Below, piece by piece: positions 11,686 to 23,481 of a stretch of DNA of 64,000 nt. Every line of letters starts with the position of its first letter. The stretch's first letter is position 1. Origin of the DNA: Chytridium lagenaria (Eukaryota > Chytridiomycota > Chytridiomycetes > Chytridiales > Chytridiaceae); assembly GCA_025449115.1 (NCBI GenBank), contig JAHLKC010000151.1, positions 1-64,000 of the forward strand, read 5' to 3'. Both the position numbers and the translations under genes were made by a program. The notes under the pieces were generated by a model. The model was not told where the DNA came from and made no database searches. It saw only the letters and a list, made by a program, of their open reading frames with translations.

Positions 11686-13905
11686 TCACCGCTGCGACAC
11701 ATTCTGAGCCTCAGCCACATTGCCAGCTTGGACCATGAGAACAAGGTTGGCCGAGTTAACCTCAGCTTCAATAATCTCGCGCGAACTTTGAGCATTTACA
11801 GATAAATACGGTAAGAGCCTAGCATAAATAGATAAATATGACAAGAACCTCGAAGCCGGAAAACCAATCGAGGTATCACCAATAGAAGTCCTTTTTCTAG
11901 ACTCGGTGATGTTGCCAGGCTGAAAAGCCAAAGTAAGCCTAGCCGAGTCGACCTCAGCGGCGATAATATCCGCTTCACAGCTCATTGAAGAATAACCGAT
12001 AAAAGTCATTTCCCAAGACTCGGCGATATTGCCAGCCTGAGAAGCCAAAGTAAGCATCGCCGCGTCCACCTCAGCGGCGATAATATCCGCTTCACAGCTC
12101 ATTGAAGAATAACCGATAAAAGTCATTTCCCGAGACTCGGCGATATTGCCAGCCTGAGAAGCCAAAGTAAGCCTCGCCGCGTCCACCTCAGCGGCGATAA
12201 TATCCGCTTCACAGCTCATTGAAGAATAACCAATAAAAGTCAATTCCCGAGACTCGGCAACGTTGCCAGCCTGAGAAGCCAAAGTAAGCTTTGCCGCGTC
12301 CACCTCAGCGGCGATAATATCAGCCTCACAGCTCATTGAAGCAACATCAATAAAAGTCATCTTCTGAGTCTCGGCAATGTTGCCAGCTTGAGAAGCCAGC
12401 ATAAGCCTCGCCGAGTCCACCTCTGCAGCAATAATATCGTCCCTACAACTCATCGAAGCATGACCGATAAAATTCAATTCCCGAGACTCGGCAACGCTGC
12501 CAGTCTGGGAAGCCAAAGTAAGCCTCGCCGCGTCCACCTCAGCAGCGATAATATCAGCCTCACAGCTCATTGAAGCAGCACCGATGAAATTCAATTGCCG
12601 AGACTCGCCCATATTGCCAGCCTGAGAAGCCAAAGTAAGCCTCGCCGCGTCCACCTCAGCGGCGATAATATCAGCCTCACAGCTCATTGAAGCAGCACCG
12701 ATGAAATTCAATTGCCGAGACTCGCCCATATTGCCAGCCTGAGAAGCCAAAGTAAGCCTCGCCGCCTCCGCCTCTGCGGCAACAATTTCCGCCTCACAAC
12801 TCATCGAGATATTCGCCTCACGACTCATTGAAGGAGCACCGATGAAATTTATTTCCCGAGACTCGGCCATATTGCCAGCATGAGAAGCCAAAATAAGCCT
12901 CGCCGCTTCCACCTCTGCGGCGATAATCTTCGCCTCAGAACTCATCGAAGTATCACGAATAGAAGTCATTTCCCGAGACTCCGCAATGTTGCCAGCCTGC
13001 GAAGCCAAAGTAAGCCTCGCCGAGTCCATCTCAGCGGCGATAATATCAGCCTCACAGCTCATTGAAGCAACACCGATAAAATTCATTTCCTGAGACTCGG
13101 CAACGTTGCCAGCCTGAGAAGCCAAAATAAGGTTTGCCGAGTCCACCTCTGCGGCGATAATTTCCGCGTCACAGCTCATTGAAGCAGAACCGATAAAAGC
13201 CATTTCCCGAGACTCAGCAACGTTGCCAATCTGAGAAGCTGAAGTAAAGCTCGCCGCGTCCACCTCAGCGGCGATTATATCCGCCTCACAGCTCAATGAA
13301 GCAGCATCAATAAAGGTCATCTTCTGAGTCTCGGCGATGTTGCCAGCCTGAGGAGTCAGCATAAGCCTCGCCGAGTCCACCTCAGCGGTGATAATAGCAG
13401 CCTCACAGCTCATTGAAGCAGCACCGATAAAAGTCAATTCCCGAGACTCGGCAACGTTGCCAGCCTGAGAAGCCAACGTAAGCCTCGCCGCGTCCACCTC
13501 TGCAGCAACAATCTCCGCCTCCTGACTAATCAAGGCATCACTAGTACGAGTCATTTGCTGGCACTCAGCGATGTTGCCTTCGTAAACAGCCAAGACACGC
13601 GTGACTGCGTCAACCTCAGCGTCGACAACTTCACTAGAAACTAACGCAGTTATGTCCACGGACGGAGCGGACGTCACAGACTCGTTACTCGGCGACGCAG
13701 CATAGGTGCGAGCCATCATGTCAGACTCGGCAACGTTTCCAGCTTGAACGGCCAGAACAATCTTCCCGGCCTCAACTTCAGCGGCGATGATGTCGTTCGA
13801 GGCCACCGCTTTCGATTCCAAAGATACGTCATCATAATTGGCTAAAATGCGACTCTGAACGTCCGGCAATGTCACCAGCTTGAACCGCAAGAAGCAACTT
13901 GGCAC
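11686..13905 (-). repeat. 117-bp coding minisatellite array
   Basis: Tandem direct repeats of exactly 117 bp (39 codons); for example the block starting GATAATATCCGC recurs at about 11964, 12081 and 12198. About 17 units lie in one open frame. Units at 11950-12700 are nearly identical while those near both ends are diverged, which fits internal amplification by unequal exchange. One unit near 12800 carries an extra short partial duplication (SMSREANISMS). Confidence 0.92.
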
Positions 13906-14893
13906 TTTCTACCTCAACAGCAATCACCTCCTTCGCAGTCAACTCTAAGAAAGGGGTGCAATTGCTGGATTCGAAACCCACACTTGGCTCCAAATGTTGC
14001 TGACTCTCTGCAGCTTGAGTTTCCTGCTCAATAGTACTGCTCGATCCAAACTATACATGAGAGTGAGAATGTGTAAAACCACCGAAATAGCTTATGTGAG
14101 AGTAAGAACTTACCAAAGTCCGCGGCGATCCTTCCGTCAAGCTTTCGCTGCTTCCAACTTCTCCATTATAGCCATCCTGGGGGAAAAAAAGGGGTAAGAA
14201 AAGTAACAAAGGATTGAACTAAACTCAACATACCATCTCGTTATCCTGTTTCTTAGCATCGGTACCACCGACGCAATGGCTTCGGAAAGGAACGGCTTAA
14301 AATACTTCAACGCTCGTTTCTCGTCAACCCCGAGCTGCTTCATAGTCATCGCCTGGTGTTCCAGGGCAATCAACGCGTGAACGGATAATTCCTTGAACTG
14401 GTGCGCAAAAGTGACCATTAGTAAGACTATTATACGATATCAAGAAGAAAACTACAATGAAAAATGTCTATAATCTACCTCATCAGCGCTAAGGCATTTC
14501 TCGCCAACCCATAAGGTTGTTTTTAGCCATGAATGAAAATTGGTCGTTTCTGTGGCCTTCATGACAGCTTTAGAAGAAGTCATAACTGTAGATAGAAATA
14601 GGTCGTTAGGTAGTAAAGTAACGTATAGACGATACCTTCAGCGTTATCAACGGAGACCGTTGCCGTATCCTTCAACGATGGCGTTGTCATTATAATAGCA
14701 AGAAATGATAACTTCAGAATGAGATTCTCAATGATCCTCATATGCTCAGAAAGGCCTTTGTCCTCGTAAAGTGCAGTGAGCCGAAGATCTTGTATTCGCT
14801 TGTCAATCCGGGCCTGAATCAGACCCCCAAAAACAAAAATCACCGTCTCGACTAAGACGCCAGCACCCGAGAGCGATTGTTTTCGATGGTCAT
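11686..14893 (-). CDS. Tandem-repeat protein, about 18 units of 39 residues
   Basis: Proposed start ATG 14893. The N-terminal third (about 14893-14137, several exons) is helical and includes IQARIDKRIQDLRLTALYED, MTSSKAVMKATETTNFHSW and ALIALEHQAMTMKQLGVDE; I do not recognise this domain. Exons near 14000-13880 lead into a long array: each 39-residue unit has the pattern D-I-I-A-A-E-V-D-[AS]-A, L-x-L-A-S-Q-A-G-N, [VI]-A-E-S-R-E-x, then a variable end with S-M-S-C. The last unit ends at 11686. About 2.2 kb of the gene is repeat. Units are predicted amphipathic helices (inference). No signal peptide or membrane span was seen. Frame changes occur near 13870 and 14850. Function unknown. Confidence 0.7.
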
Positions 14894-15951
14894 GCTATTG
14901 GAAGCAGCCAAACGTTGTAATGGACATCAAGACCACCTCCATTGATTCTGATGGGAGGATGATCGATTCCCATCACTAGTTGCATGGCCCCGACCAATGA
15001 GGAAGGGGCTGAGTTAATTATTAGGAGCTTCACGTGCAAAAGGCCGCTCATCCATCCAGGTAGGGTTAAGTCAGGAGTGGTCCCTTAGTCCTTCTTTAAC
15101 TTTCAGGAGAGCTCTTGGAGGAATGAACAGCCAACCCGAGCATTCTGATGGGTAGTCACATCCTTAACGAGGCTATTATCAAAATCATCGCTTTAATAAC
15201 ACCAAAGGACTACCTGCAAACTTCCCTCCAGGATAATGATGGACATTCGGAAACGCTTCGACGGCATTCGGGCAAGATTTCATTCTTTCCAACGACCTGT
15301 ACCTACATCAAATTCTTTTACTTATCATTTTAAATTCGTTTATTTGATGGTCTTTTTAAGAAATAAACACGAATCCAAACAAAGCTAAGCTACAGAGGCC
15401 TTACCACTCACTACACACGCACCATCTAGCAACTGGCGAAATCTGGCCTCTAGCAAAAAGATGGAAGAGAAGCCTTTTCGATTTTCATAGTTAATAAACA
15501 AACTAAACCGATGACGTTTAAGAAGCGAGCGCGCAAAATTACTAGAAAGTCTGATAAAGCTTTCCCCTTTGACACGTACTCACAAAACTATATTTGTAAG
15601 GCTGAAGTTCTTCAGACTATTTATTCAGACGCAAATGGGAAACAAGTATAGAAATAAAGATAAACTGGGACGCCTCCAAAAGAAATATAGAAAACGTAAG
15701 GAAAAACGTATCGCTAAAGAAAGAGACAAAAAGACTGGGATATTGAATGAGCAAAACAACGGAAAATGCATGGCCGAAAGAGAAGAGTGACAGAGAAAAG
15801 CGAATAGGGGACAAACGATAATAGTATTTCAATAGTCTACTTGACATGGAAGTTTGGAGAAGAGACCGAAACTGAGATAGAACAAATCACATCAAAGGAG
15901 ATCAAAAGGTAGATACAAAAGCCACCAAACTTATAAAAAGAAAGAAAAAAT
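14894..15951. other. Intergenic, nothing recognised
   Basis: Upstream of the repeat protein and downstream of the GH76 gene. It contains a lysine/arginine-rich ORF at 15569-15790 that looks like a composition artefact of A-rich DNA. No supportable gene. Confidence 0.4.
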
Positions 15952-17647
15952 TTAAAGAATGAACAAAGCTGCGACAGCCATCATAGCTACGTAACCGGCA
16001 GACGAACGAAGAGAACCAGCAGAAGATTTGGGGGGAGTTGTAGCGGCAGGTGGGGGAGGTGCAGGTGCTGCTGGCAAAGCGGTCTTATCGACAGGCTTGA
16101 ATCCACGAATCACACCAAGAGCGGTGAGGAGCTCCATTGTCTCGACTTGATCACGGGGGTTGGTTCCGTTGTCAAAGGTGTATTTCTTCGGAACTGAGAT
16201 GAACGATAAGTATAATGATTCAAGTGACTATAAAAAAGGTATAATAGCTTACCCGGGTTCATCGTCCTCACACAGTTCCCAATCAGCGTTGGTTCCAGGG
16301 CATTTTTTGATATCCTCCAAAAGAGTTGCTTCTAACGCAGCCTCAATCTTGCTCCTGACCGTTGCGCTCGGCGTAATAGTGTAAAGAGTCGCGAAACCCC
16401 TGTACAAGGCCCAAGCGAAACCTCCGGGGTCCTTGTTGCAGAGATCAACATAGTTTTGGCGACAAATAGGGTCGTGGATGATATTTTTCTCGTCAACGAA
16501 GAAAGAGTAGGCACGTTCAAAGTGGGCATGGGCTTCATCAATGTAGGAGGCTTCGCCGGTGATGTTGTAGAGGACAGCGAGTCCGGGGATCAGAGCACCG
16601 TGTTGGTAAGACCACTAAGTATAATTGATTAAAAAGAGTCACGGAACAGGAGAATGATAAGTGATGTAGTACTTACGGGGTTTGGGGTTGGCTTCCCGCA
16701 GCTGTCTGCAGTATCTCCGGGGGTAAGCGCATCGATTCCGTCCATGATCAAGTAATCACTTTGAATTACGTATTGCTTCATCCATTTATAGAGCATGTCA
16801 GCAGTATCCTTGTAATAAGCCTCCTTTGTGAAATCCGTACATCTTTGCTGCGACCTGAATCATTTGACCGTGGGTGATGGAGGACTTGTAGTTCTTCGAA
16901 CCAGAGTTCCTGTCTCGAGACCAGTAGATTCCGCCGTTGCAGGTCGTGGTATCCCACTGGTCCATGACTTGAGCAAAAGTCTTTTTTGATGGGGGTGATC
17001 CAGGTGGCTCCCTTTTCGCCAGTGGCGCCAAAGGGGTTAATGACAGCGTCTGGGCCAAAGATCTCGGATCCAGTGACGGCTGCATAGGTAGAGAGAGAGC
17101 TATTCGTTAATATTATGAAGCATATTCCAAAGGAAAAACAGGCAAGATAACAATTTAAGAAGAGTCGTTAAAAGAAACTCACCAGCTAGCGCCCACCAGA
17201 GAATATCATCGTTCCACTTTCCTTGCAAAGTGTTTTGAATACCAGAGTTTCCGTCTAAAAAAGTCACCCTGGTCGTAGAACGTGGCAATGGCCATCTGCG
17301 ATGCCACAAAGCTGTCATAGCTACTGTCAGCAAAGTACTTTCGGTACTCCAGGTAAGTCTGCCAGTACATTCCAGACTCATGCCAGTGAAGAATGTTCTG
17401 GTCCCAAGCGCCGTCTCCCCAGGATTGGTAGTAGTACCCGAGCCATGCGCTGGCAGTCTTTGCGGCAGTCTTGATGGCAGCTGTGAAGACGGATCGTATG
17501 AGTGAGTGGTCAAATAATGGGGGAATGAAAAAGTATGGAATGAAGAAAGTACATACCTGTGTCTTTAACATTTAAAGTGATAGCACCAAGGGATGAGCCC
17601 ACAGTTGATGCCAGCACCAACAGCTTTGAGAGTGATGTAAAATGCAT
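15952..17647 (-). CDS. DFG5: GH76 alpha-1,6-mannanase-like cell-wall protein (DFG5/DCW1 family), GPI-anchored
   Basis: ATG at 17647 opens a signal peptide (MHFTSLSKLLVLASTVGSSL). Exons then encode the (alpha/alpha)6 GH76 fold: AKTASAWLGYYYQSWGDGAW, the catalytic region KWNDDILWWALA with its Asp pair, CNGGIYWSRDR, ITHGQMIQVAAKMYG, WSYQHGALIPGLAVLYNITG and FAWALYRGFATLY. The C-terminus is Pro/Ala/Ser-rich and ends in a hydrophobic tail (YVAMMAVAALFIL), the GPI-attachment layout. Family role: transfer of GPI-mannoproteins into the wall glucan. About five short introns (for example 16626-16676 and 16200-16252 regions). Frame changes lie in the T6 run at 17257-17262, in an A6 run near 16987 and near 16835. 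Strong assignment. Confidence 0.9.
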
Positions 17648-18374
17648 ACTTGGTTTGATGGATGTGGTAAAGAATTCTTCTTGGATGTGTGTAATGTAGA
17701 TGCAGCTGGTTGACTAACTTGACCAAACGTATTGATGGATGATGTGGATGATGGGTAGTGAAGAAATGCTATTCTATGCTGCTGGTGGTTGAAAGCGAGA
17801 ATGAGGGGATCCTCTGAGACGAGAGAGGATGGAAGACAGCGGTGGTGGAAGGGGTAAAACTTTTGTTGTTTCTTATGCTTGTCTCACCTGACTTCTATGG
17901 AGAAAAGGCACGAAGGAAGGGTGGGCATGCCGCAACTTGTATAACAATCAAACCAGAGTTCTGGAATTATATCAAACCAATACTCTGGTTATTTTTGGTT
18001 ACCGGTAACTGCCATCAACCTTTGGTGGTTGTGATGGCCATGGGCCTGCCCATCACGGCATATAGCCACCTCATACCCCGACAATGATATGGAAAACAAA
18101 TGTCTTTTGAAGTGAAGCGATGAGAGGAGGATGGAAAGCAGCCCGTAGAATGCGGTTATTAGTAGGAGGTCAAATATAGGATGCTTCCAGTGTGGGATTC
18201 CTTGACGCCCTTGGCAATGTAGAGGAAAAACCAGGCCAGCGCTGGCCCGTATATCATTAACGAGCAGCCTCTAAAGGAGGCGCCACGCGCTCTACAAACA
18301 ACAGATCCGGAGAAACAACGGCAGGAAGGGAAATATAAACAAAAACATTTACTATCAGGCCAAACTTCACAAAG
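17648..18374. other. Upstream region of the GH76 gene
   Basis: No gene. One short perfect inverted repeat (AACCAGAGT ... ACTCTGGTT, about 17950-17990) and a GC-rich patch with a near-palindrome around GGCCATGGGCC at 18034-18046. Either could be regulatory; nothing firmer can be said. Confidence 0.3.
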
Positions 18375-18673
18375 ATGTCTAACAGAATGTTGCAGCAGCA
18401 GAGCCCTTGGAGCAGTTTATTTAATGTTGTGTATGTTTAAATTGGAGCATTTAGGAATTGAATAACTTGGTTCCTCCAAAGCCTGAATTTGATCTTGCGA
18501 GGGAGGTTGAAAATAGTTCCAAGAGGCTGAAGAGAAAAAAGTTGCCGCACAGCAGAGTTGATCCGTCAGCGCCTGAAGGAACAACGGGTATATATCTGCT
18601 CCTATCCTTGAATACTCATGCATGTGTAGGAGATCAGAATTCGGAGGCACAGTTTGATGATTTGGAAGATTAA
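18375..18673 (+). CDS. Possible small basic protein, unrecognised
   Basis: From ATG 18375 (MSNRMLQQQSPWSSLFN) a short frame leads, after a probable frame change or intron near 18430, into a charged stretch VPPKPEFDLAREVENSS, then KRLKRKKLPHS, and a final acidic tail EAQFDDLED after a likely intron (GT at about 18590 to AG at 18630). This would be a nuclear-style protein of about 75 residues. No family recognised, and the proposed first intron would be too short, so the model is weak. Confidence 0.28.
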
Positions 18674-19050
18674 GTTATTCAGGCAAGTACACCTTCAGCA
18701 TTTTGATCCTACGATAGAGGTTAATATAAACATCAAAAGAAAACGGGAGACCATTCAAGGAACGACAATGTCAGAGTCTTTCGTCGTGCGAACTGCTCTC
18801 CGACGGATTCGAGCTAAAATTCGTTATGATGATATAAAGGTTAAATAAACAAAATACCTGCTCGTTCCTGAACACATGCTCAACAGGAACATTGCAAACC
18901 TATTCTTCGCTTAGATTTGAGATTAATAGATGGGTATACCTGGCATTTTATCACGTTGTAGTTTTCTTCCTTGAGAGATTCAACGCATCCTTTGCAATAA
19001 GTGTGCTGGTTTATTTGATAAGCCATGTAAGATGTCGAAGCTTACCCGCA
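18674..19050. other. Intergenic
   Basis: Spacer between the possible small gene and the 3' end of the coiled-coil gene. Nothing recognised. Confidence 0.35.
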
Positions 19051-21060
19051 CGGTATTAGTGTCATTGGTGTTTTAAAGCATTGAAGGTCTCGAGGGCATA
19101 GAATCCAGTCTGACAGAAAGTATAAGGGTTTTCGGTCGATTTCAACAACAAGCCTTACCTCCATTCTTTCTTCTGCTAAGGCGTATTCCTCCATCCGACT
19201 TTTAATGTCCTTTTCAATTGCCTTCAACCGTTCCATTCTCGGTTGGAATTGCTTCTTTTGTAAGTCCGCGATGCTGGCAGAAAGCCCTAGGAAGTTCAGA
19301 TTACATTGAAGGTTGAAGAATACCGGCAATAGCCTCATCCTTTCCTTTAAGCAAACCAGCAAGTCTTTCTATCTCGGCTTGAAGATTCTTCTCCTTGGCT
19401 GTTGTCATTGAGAAAAAAGAGAGGTTGCGGTACATTATTAGAGTTTGACCCTTAAATATCAGTATCTATACTTTACCCTGCCACTTTTTCTCGATATCGT
19501 TGATGAAATCGGGGTCGATATTTATGTGATTTCTATTTTTCTGTGATTCTAGTAGTTTTTTAATCTTGGTTGAATATAATAAAAACTCACCTTCCGACAT
19601 TTGCAAACTCATCGCCCACATCTGCTCTTCTTTACGTTCCAGCTTCAATTCGTAATCGTTGATAGTATCGTTGACTTTTGTAAGAAGGTCCGAGATATCT
19701 TTCTCCTTCCTCGCCAACAAGTTTTCCATCGCCTTATTTTTATCCGCCATTTCCTGCTTTTGCTTCAGCGCTGAAGCGAGGTCATTCTGAACAGACTTCT
19801 TTTGCCTCTAAAAACTCATAAATACTGGAGCCTTCGGTAATTCATACAATCGCCAGTTGGCAGGCGTTTTTCGCCTCCTCGAGTTCCGTTGCAATCTCCT
19901 CGAATTCACTTCGTTTCATGTCGTGGTTTTCTTTATTGCTTGATAGTTGCTCGTCACCTCTTTATTTGCATCAATCAATTCTCTAGAAATGTTAGTAATA
20001 GTAGGAGAGCAGCATCTCACCGTAGTCTTTTTTGTAACGAGCAGTTTTCCTCGCGAAAAGTTGCTTCCATTTGAGCCAAAAACTCGTTCTTCTGTGATAT
20101 CAGTCTATTAAAAGTGAGTCATCATTTCCATAATTTAGTAATCTACTTCATGGATGATTCTAGCTCTTCGTTTCTTTGCTGATGACGTACGACAGAAACC
20201 TTCAGCTCATCTACATCAAACTCATAGTTCCTAAAGTCTTTAAACGAATGCTTTCTTGACAACTATACTTCATCAAAAGCTCTAATTCGTCCAGACGAAT
20301 GGTTTGTTCCGCAATGGTTTTTTCCTGATTTAACCTTACTTCAGAACGTGTAGATATCACCCTACACCTATGAGATATGAATTCTTTTACGGCACCTACG
20401 TTTGAAGCTTTTCTATCTCGGCTTTCGACTTTTCCAGTCGCGCGTTCGCTAATTTGACGTCCTGCTCAGCTGATATCCTTTTTTGAGTTTCGTCTATAAG
20501 AAGTACTTCAAGCTCCTCCCTGATTACTTGGTTAAACGATTGCTCGACTGAACAAGTTATGACATACGATGTCCGAAGTATCTTTACGTCTGTCAGTTCT
20601 TTCTGCTTAAGCATCGCAATTTTATCGTTTCTCTCGCGCAACTCCACTAAGGAATGTTAGGCGGTTTTAGTAAGCGTCAAAGCAACCTTCAAGGTTCTCC
20701 TTTTTCAGAGAAATGTCCTTCAAAGACTTTTGCAGTCTCTGCATCTCATTTTGATAGTCTAGGTCACGAGTAAGACATGATGTGGTTCAACAATGAAGTT
20801 CTAAAGAGACACCTACTGATATTAAGAGAATAAAGGTCATCGCAGTACTTTTTTAACTTTCTCAGAGCATGTCCTCCTGTGTGAGTGTGGAAGGATGATG
20901 GATATTAGCCGTTATGTTTGTAGGTTTTACACCACACCAAACACCAGTTGAATGCTGAATGGTAGATAGATAGCTCCTTACCTTTCATGTTCTGGTCAGA
21001 GAACTCAAGCGCCGGAACCTTCCTGATGACAGGCATTGCGCCCGCAACTTTAGCAGCCAT
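19051..21060 (-). CDS. Multi-exon coiled-coil protein
   Basis: ATG at 21060 opens MAAKVAGAMPVIRKVPALEF and ends exon 1 at a GTAAGG donor. At least ten short exons follow, each highly charged with heptad-like leucine/isoleucine spacing: LRERNDKIAMLKQKELTDVK, QDVKLANARLEKSKAEIEKL, NKAMENLLARKEKDISDLL, TINDYELKLERKEEQMWAM and RMERLKAIEKDIKSRMEEY. The protein would be a long, mostly uninterrupted coiled coil of about 500 residues. It resembles structural or centrosome/flagellar rod proteins in composition only; no diagnostic motif allows a name. The 3' end near 19051-19070 is uncertain. Confidence 0.55.
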
Positions 21061-21341
21061 CCAGCTGTACCTTGTCAATTATAGACTTGCAATTTTGACT
21101 GACAACTTTTGGTTGTAGTGCCGAAGTGGATAGATGTGATGGATGAAACTAGGCGTGGGTGGATCGTAAGGGGAGTATCGTTCAGAAGAGGGAAAGAGGG
21201 AGGGAAGGAGAGAGGACTCTTTAACTGAAAACGAAAAGAGTCGGCGCTTTCATACACTGTCATCATTCTTTCGTCGAGAGAACGTTTTGGTTATATAAAT
21301 ACATATAAATACAACAGCTTTCCTGCGTTCACTTTTTAATA
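21061..21341. other. Short intergenic spacer
   Basis: Upstream of the coiled-coil gene and downstream of the kanadaptin gene, both on the minus strand. No gene recognised. Confidence 0.4.
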
Positions 21342-23264
21342 TCAGTATCCATACTTGGACGCATTTGATGACATTTCTTCGGGATCCGTCTTCACACCCA
21401 TCACTGCATCACCATATCGTCGTTCTCCATCCCCATGTGCTCCTCCACCGATTTTTTGGACAAAACGGTGAACACTCTTCTTTTTTCTTCCTCCTGTGGG
21501 CTGCGGCTCGACACGACGCTTATCGATTGCCATTGAACCTCCTTCTTCCCGGACTTCCGACTGAAAAGCTGCTTCCAGTTTTGGCCGTTTGTTCTTTTCA
21601 GACTCGGCATCCGCCTCCGGTATCGCCCTCTTCACAGTTGGTGCCTCGTTATTCTTCCCTGGTACAGGCGGCATGATTGTTGTTTTGGGCGTGTCCGCCA
21701 ATGTCTTCAGGTTTCTTACCCTTGTCCACTTCAACGGGTTTTGTTGTCTCAACGTCGGGATTCAATTTTAATGCCCTTTCAGAATCGATAAGCTTCAGGA
21801 GTTTGTATGTGCGTGAAAGTTCCTTAATGAAGGTTAGCCACGTGATAACAAATCCCGCTACCTTTTTCATATCAGATAATTCAGAAAAAAGCTTTTCTTG
21901 AGCTTTTCGTGAAGATTTCTGGTCAAGTGACCTGACGTATGAATCTAAATCATCTTCATCTTGAGCGGATACAGCATTAAGCTGTGCTATCAACGTCAGT
22001 CAAGCACATGCATATTCGATTATACCTTCTGCATCAGCCAAGGCGGCAAGTTCAGTTTGCCGTAATGCAATGTTTTCTTTTGCAAGTTCAAACTTCACAA
22101 GTAGACTTTCAAAAGTTTCTGAAGTTGGCCCTGTCGACTCCTTCTTCTTTTTTCTTTCGGCTTTTTGAGAAAAATACGTTAGCCATACCGTACGGTAGGG
22201 ATTCAATAAATTAGTAACTTAAACATACAAGAGCCTGTCCTATCGTAAAAGGAATCCTCATCGCTCAAATCCTCGTCTTGGTTAACCTTTCTTTGAACTA
22301 CACATAGACTTAAAAAGAAAATACTTAATGTAGTTTAATCAAACCTGTCACTTTAGCACCAGTGCGCGTAATTAGCTTCGCAGCATGAAGCCTTCGACAA
22401 GCATCAATCCAGCATTCTCGTTCTGCCTCCTTTTTTCGTGCTCCTCGCCCCTCACACGTGAAACTATAGGAATCTGTTGTAATCTGAAGTGTGGCCACAT
22501 GGCACTTCATAATTCCACGTCCGTCTTCACTGAATTCTATAGGTATTTCTTGGCCATTTTGTTCCATCCAATTCTTCACTGCTTTTTGCGGGTCAGCGAT
22601 ATCGAAATCTTCCGTATCGTTTTGTTCCGGATCCACGCATCCTCGCCGAATCCCCATGAAACCGAGGAAGTCTCCACCGTGGACGGCTTGACTGGAACCG
22701 TTTCGACCACTTCTACATCTGAGCAACAAACGTAGAGCCTACTGCTGCCCCCAAATCGAAGTATATCCCAGGTCTGACTTCCGTGTATTTTTTTGGTATA
22801 AGGGATTTCTTGTTCAGGAATGTTTTGTGTGTGCTGCCCATATCGTATATGAATATCCTGTCATCTTTTCGGCATTGAAGGATGGCGTGATAGCGAGAAA
22901 TGCTCTGATGATGTTTTAGACTTCGTTCACATAAACAAAGTCATACCGCATGGTTCAAGATTACGTCGCAAGTCGGTAACCGTCCAAATACGACAAAAGG
23001 TTTTTTTATGGGTATTTCTTCAGCAATGGTTCCTTCTTTCAGCACTTCAAACCAAAAATTGGACATGCAGAGGCCAGACCATGGCGGTGGGTCATATGCT
23101 ACTGGCGGAGGAGCCTCTCTCTCGAAAGCTTGGGACTCTGTTGTCTCGGGAATGCGTTCATCGGGTTTCGGAGTTTCGTCTGGTAGTTGGGGTTCTTTGC
23201 TCTCTGCAACTTGTTCCTTGGGTTTGTTCAATTTGGATGCCGGGATGGATGGAAGTGCGAACAT
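21342..23264 (-). CDS. SLC4A1AP: Kanadaptin (SLC4A1AP) homologue: FHA + dsRBD protein
   Basis: Start ATG 23264 (MFALPSIPASKLNKP). In order: PPPWSGLCMSNFWFEVLKEG leading into an FHA domain (VFGRLPTCDVILNHA, SISRYHAILQC, YDMGSTHKTFLN, RFGGSSRLYV), then a dsRNA-binding domain region starting DPQKAVKNWMEQNG with KKEAERECWIDACRRLHA, then an acidic and coiled region (DDLDSYVRSLDQ, LIDSERALKLNPDVETTKP) and the typical end NASKYGY. Known family members are nuclear, mRNA-processing-associated proteins; the original anion-exchanger partner claim is specific to mammals. Five or six introns. One-base losses near 22766 and 22633. Domain order and the KYGY end make the assignment firm. Confidence 0.85.
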
Positions 23265-23481
23265 TTTTTTTGCACCGTTTTGAAAACAACAACCTGCTAC
23301 GACGACGTCACAGCTCAAGAGCTGCAGAATTTCTGCTTAACGCCATACATCTTGACGCTTTTCTCTTCAACATCAAACTCCCTTCTCTCTTTATCCTCCT
23401 ACGAAGCATCTCCATGAACTCATTGATTTGAAACTCTCCATCATCGACACATTGACCCATCATCGTCACTCTCTTTAGAAT

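Noticed and set aside
11950..13520. Regularly spaced repeats that look like a CRISPR array
   Set aside because: The spacing is exactly 117 bp with the whole unit repeated and no unique spacers; it is an in-frame protein repeat in a eukaryotic gene.
15569..15790. Lysine/arginine-rich small ORF
   Set aside because: Explained by A-rich DNA; no motif, no intron structure and no conserved start context.
17950..18090. Short inverted repeat and palindrome upstream of the GH76 gene as an operator
   Set aside because: The arms are only nine bases and no second site supports them; kept only as a note.
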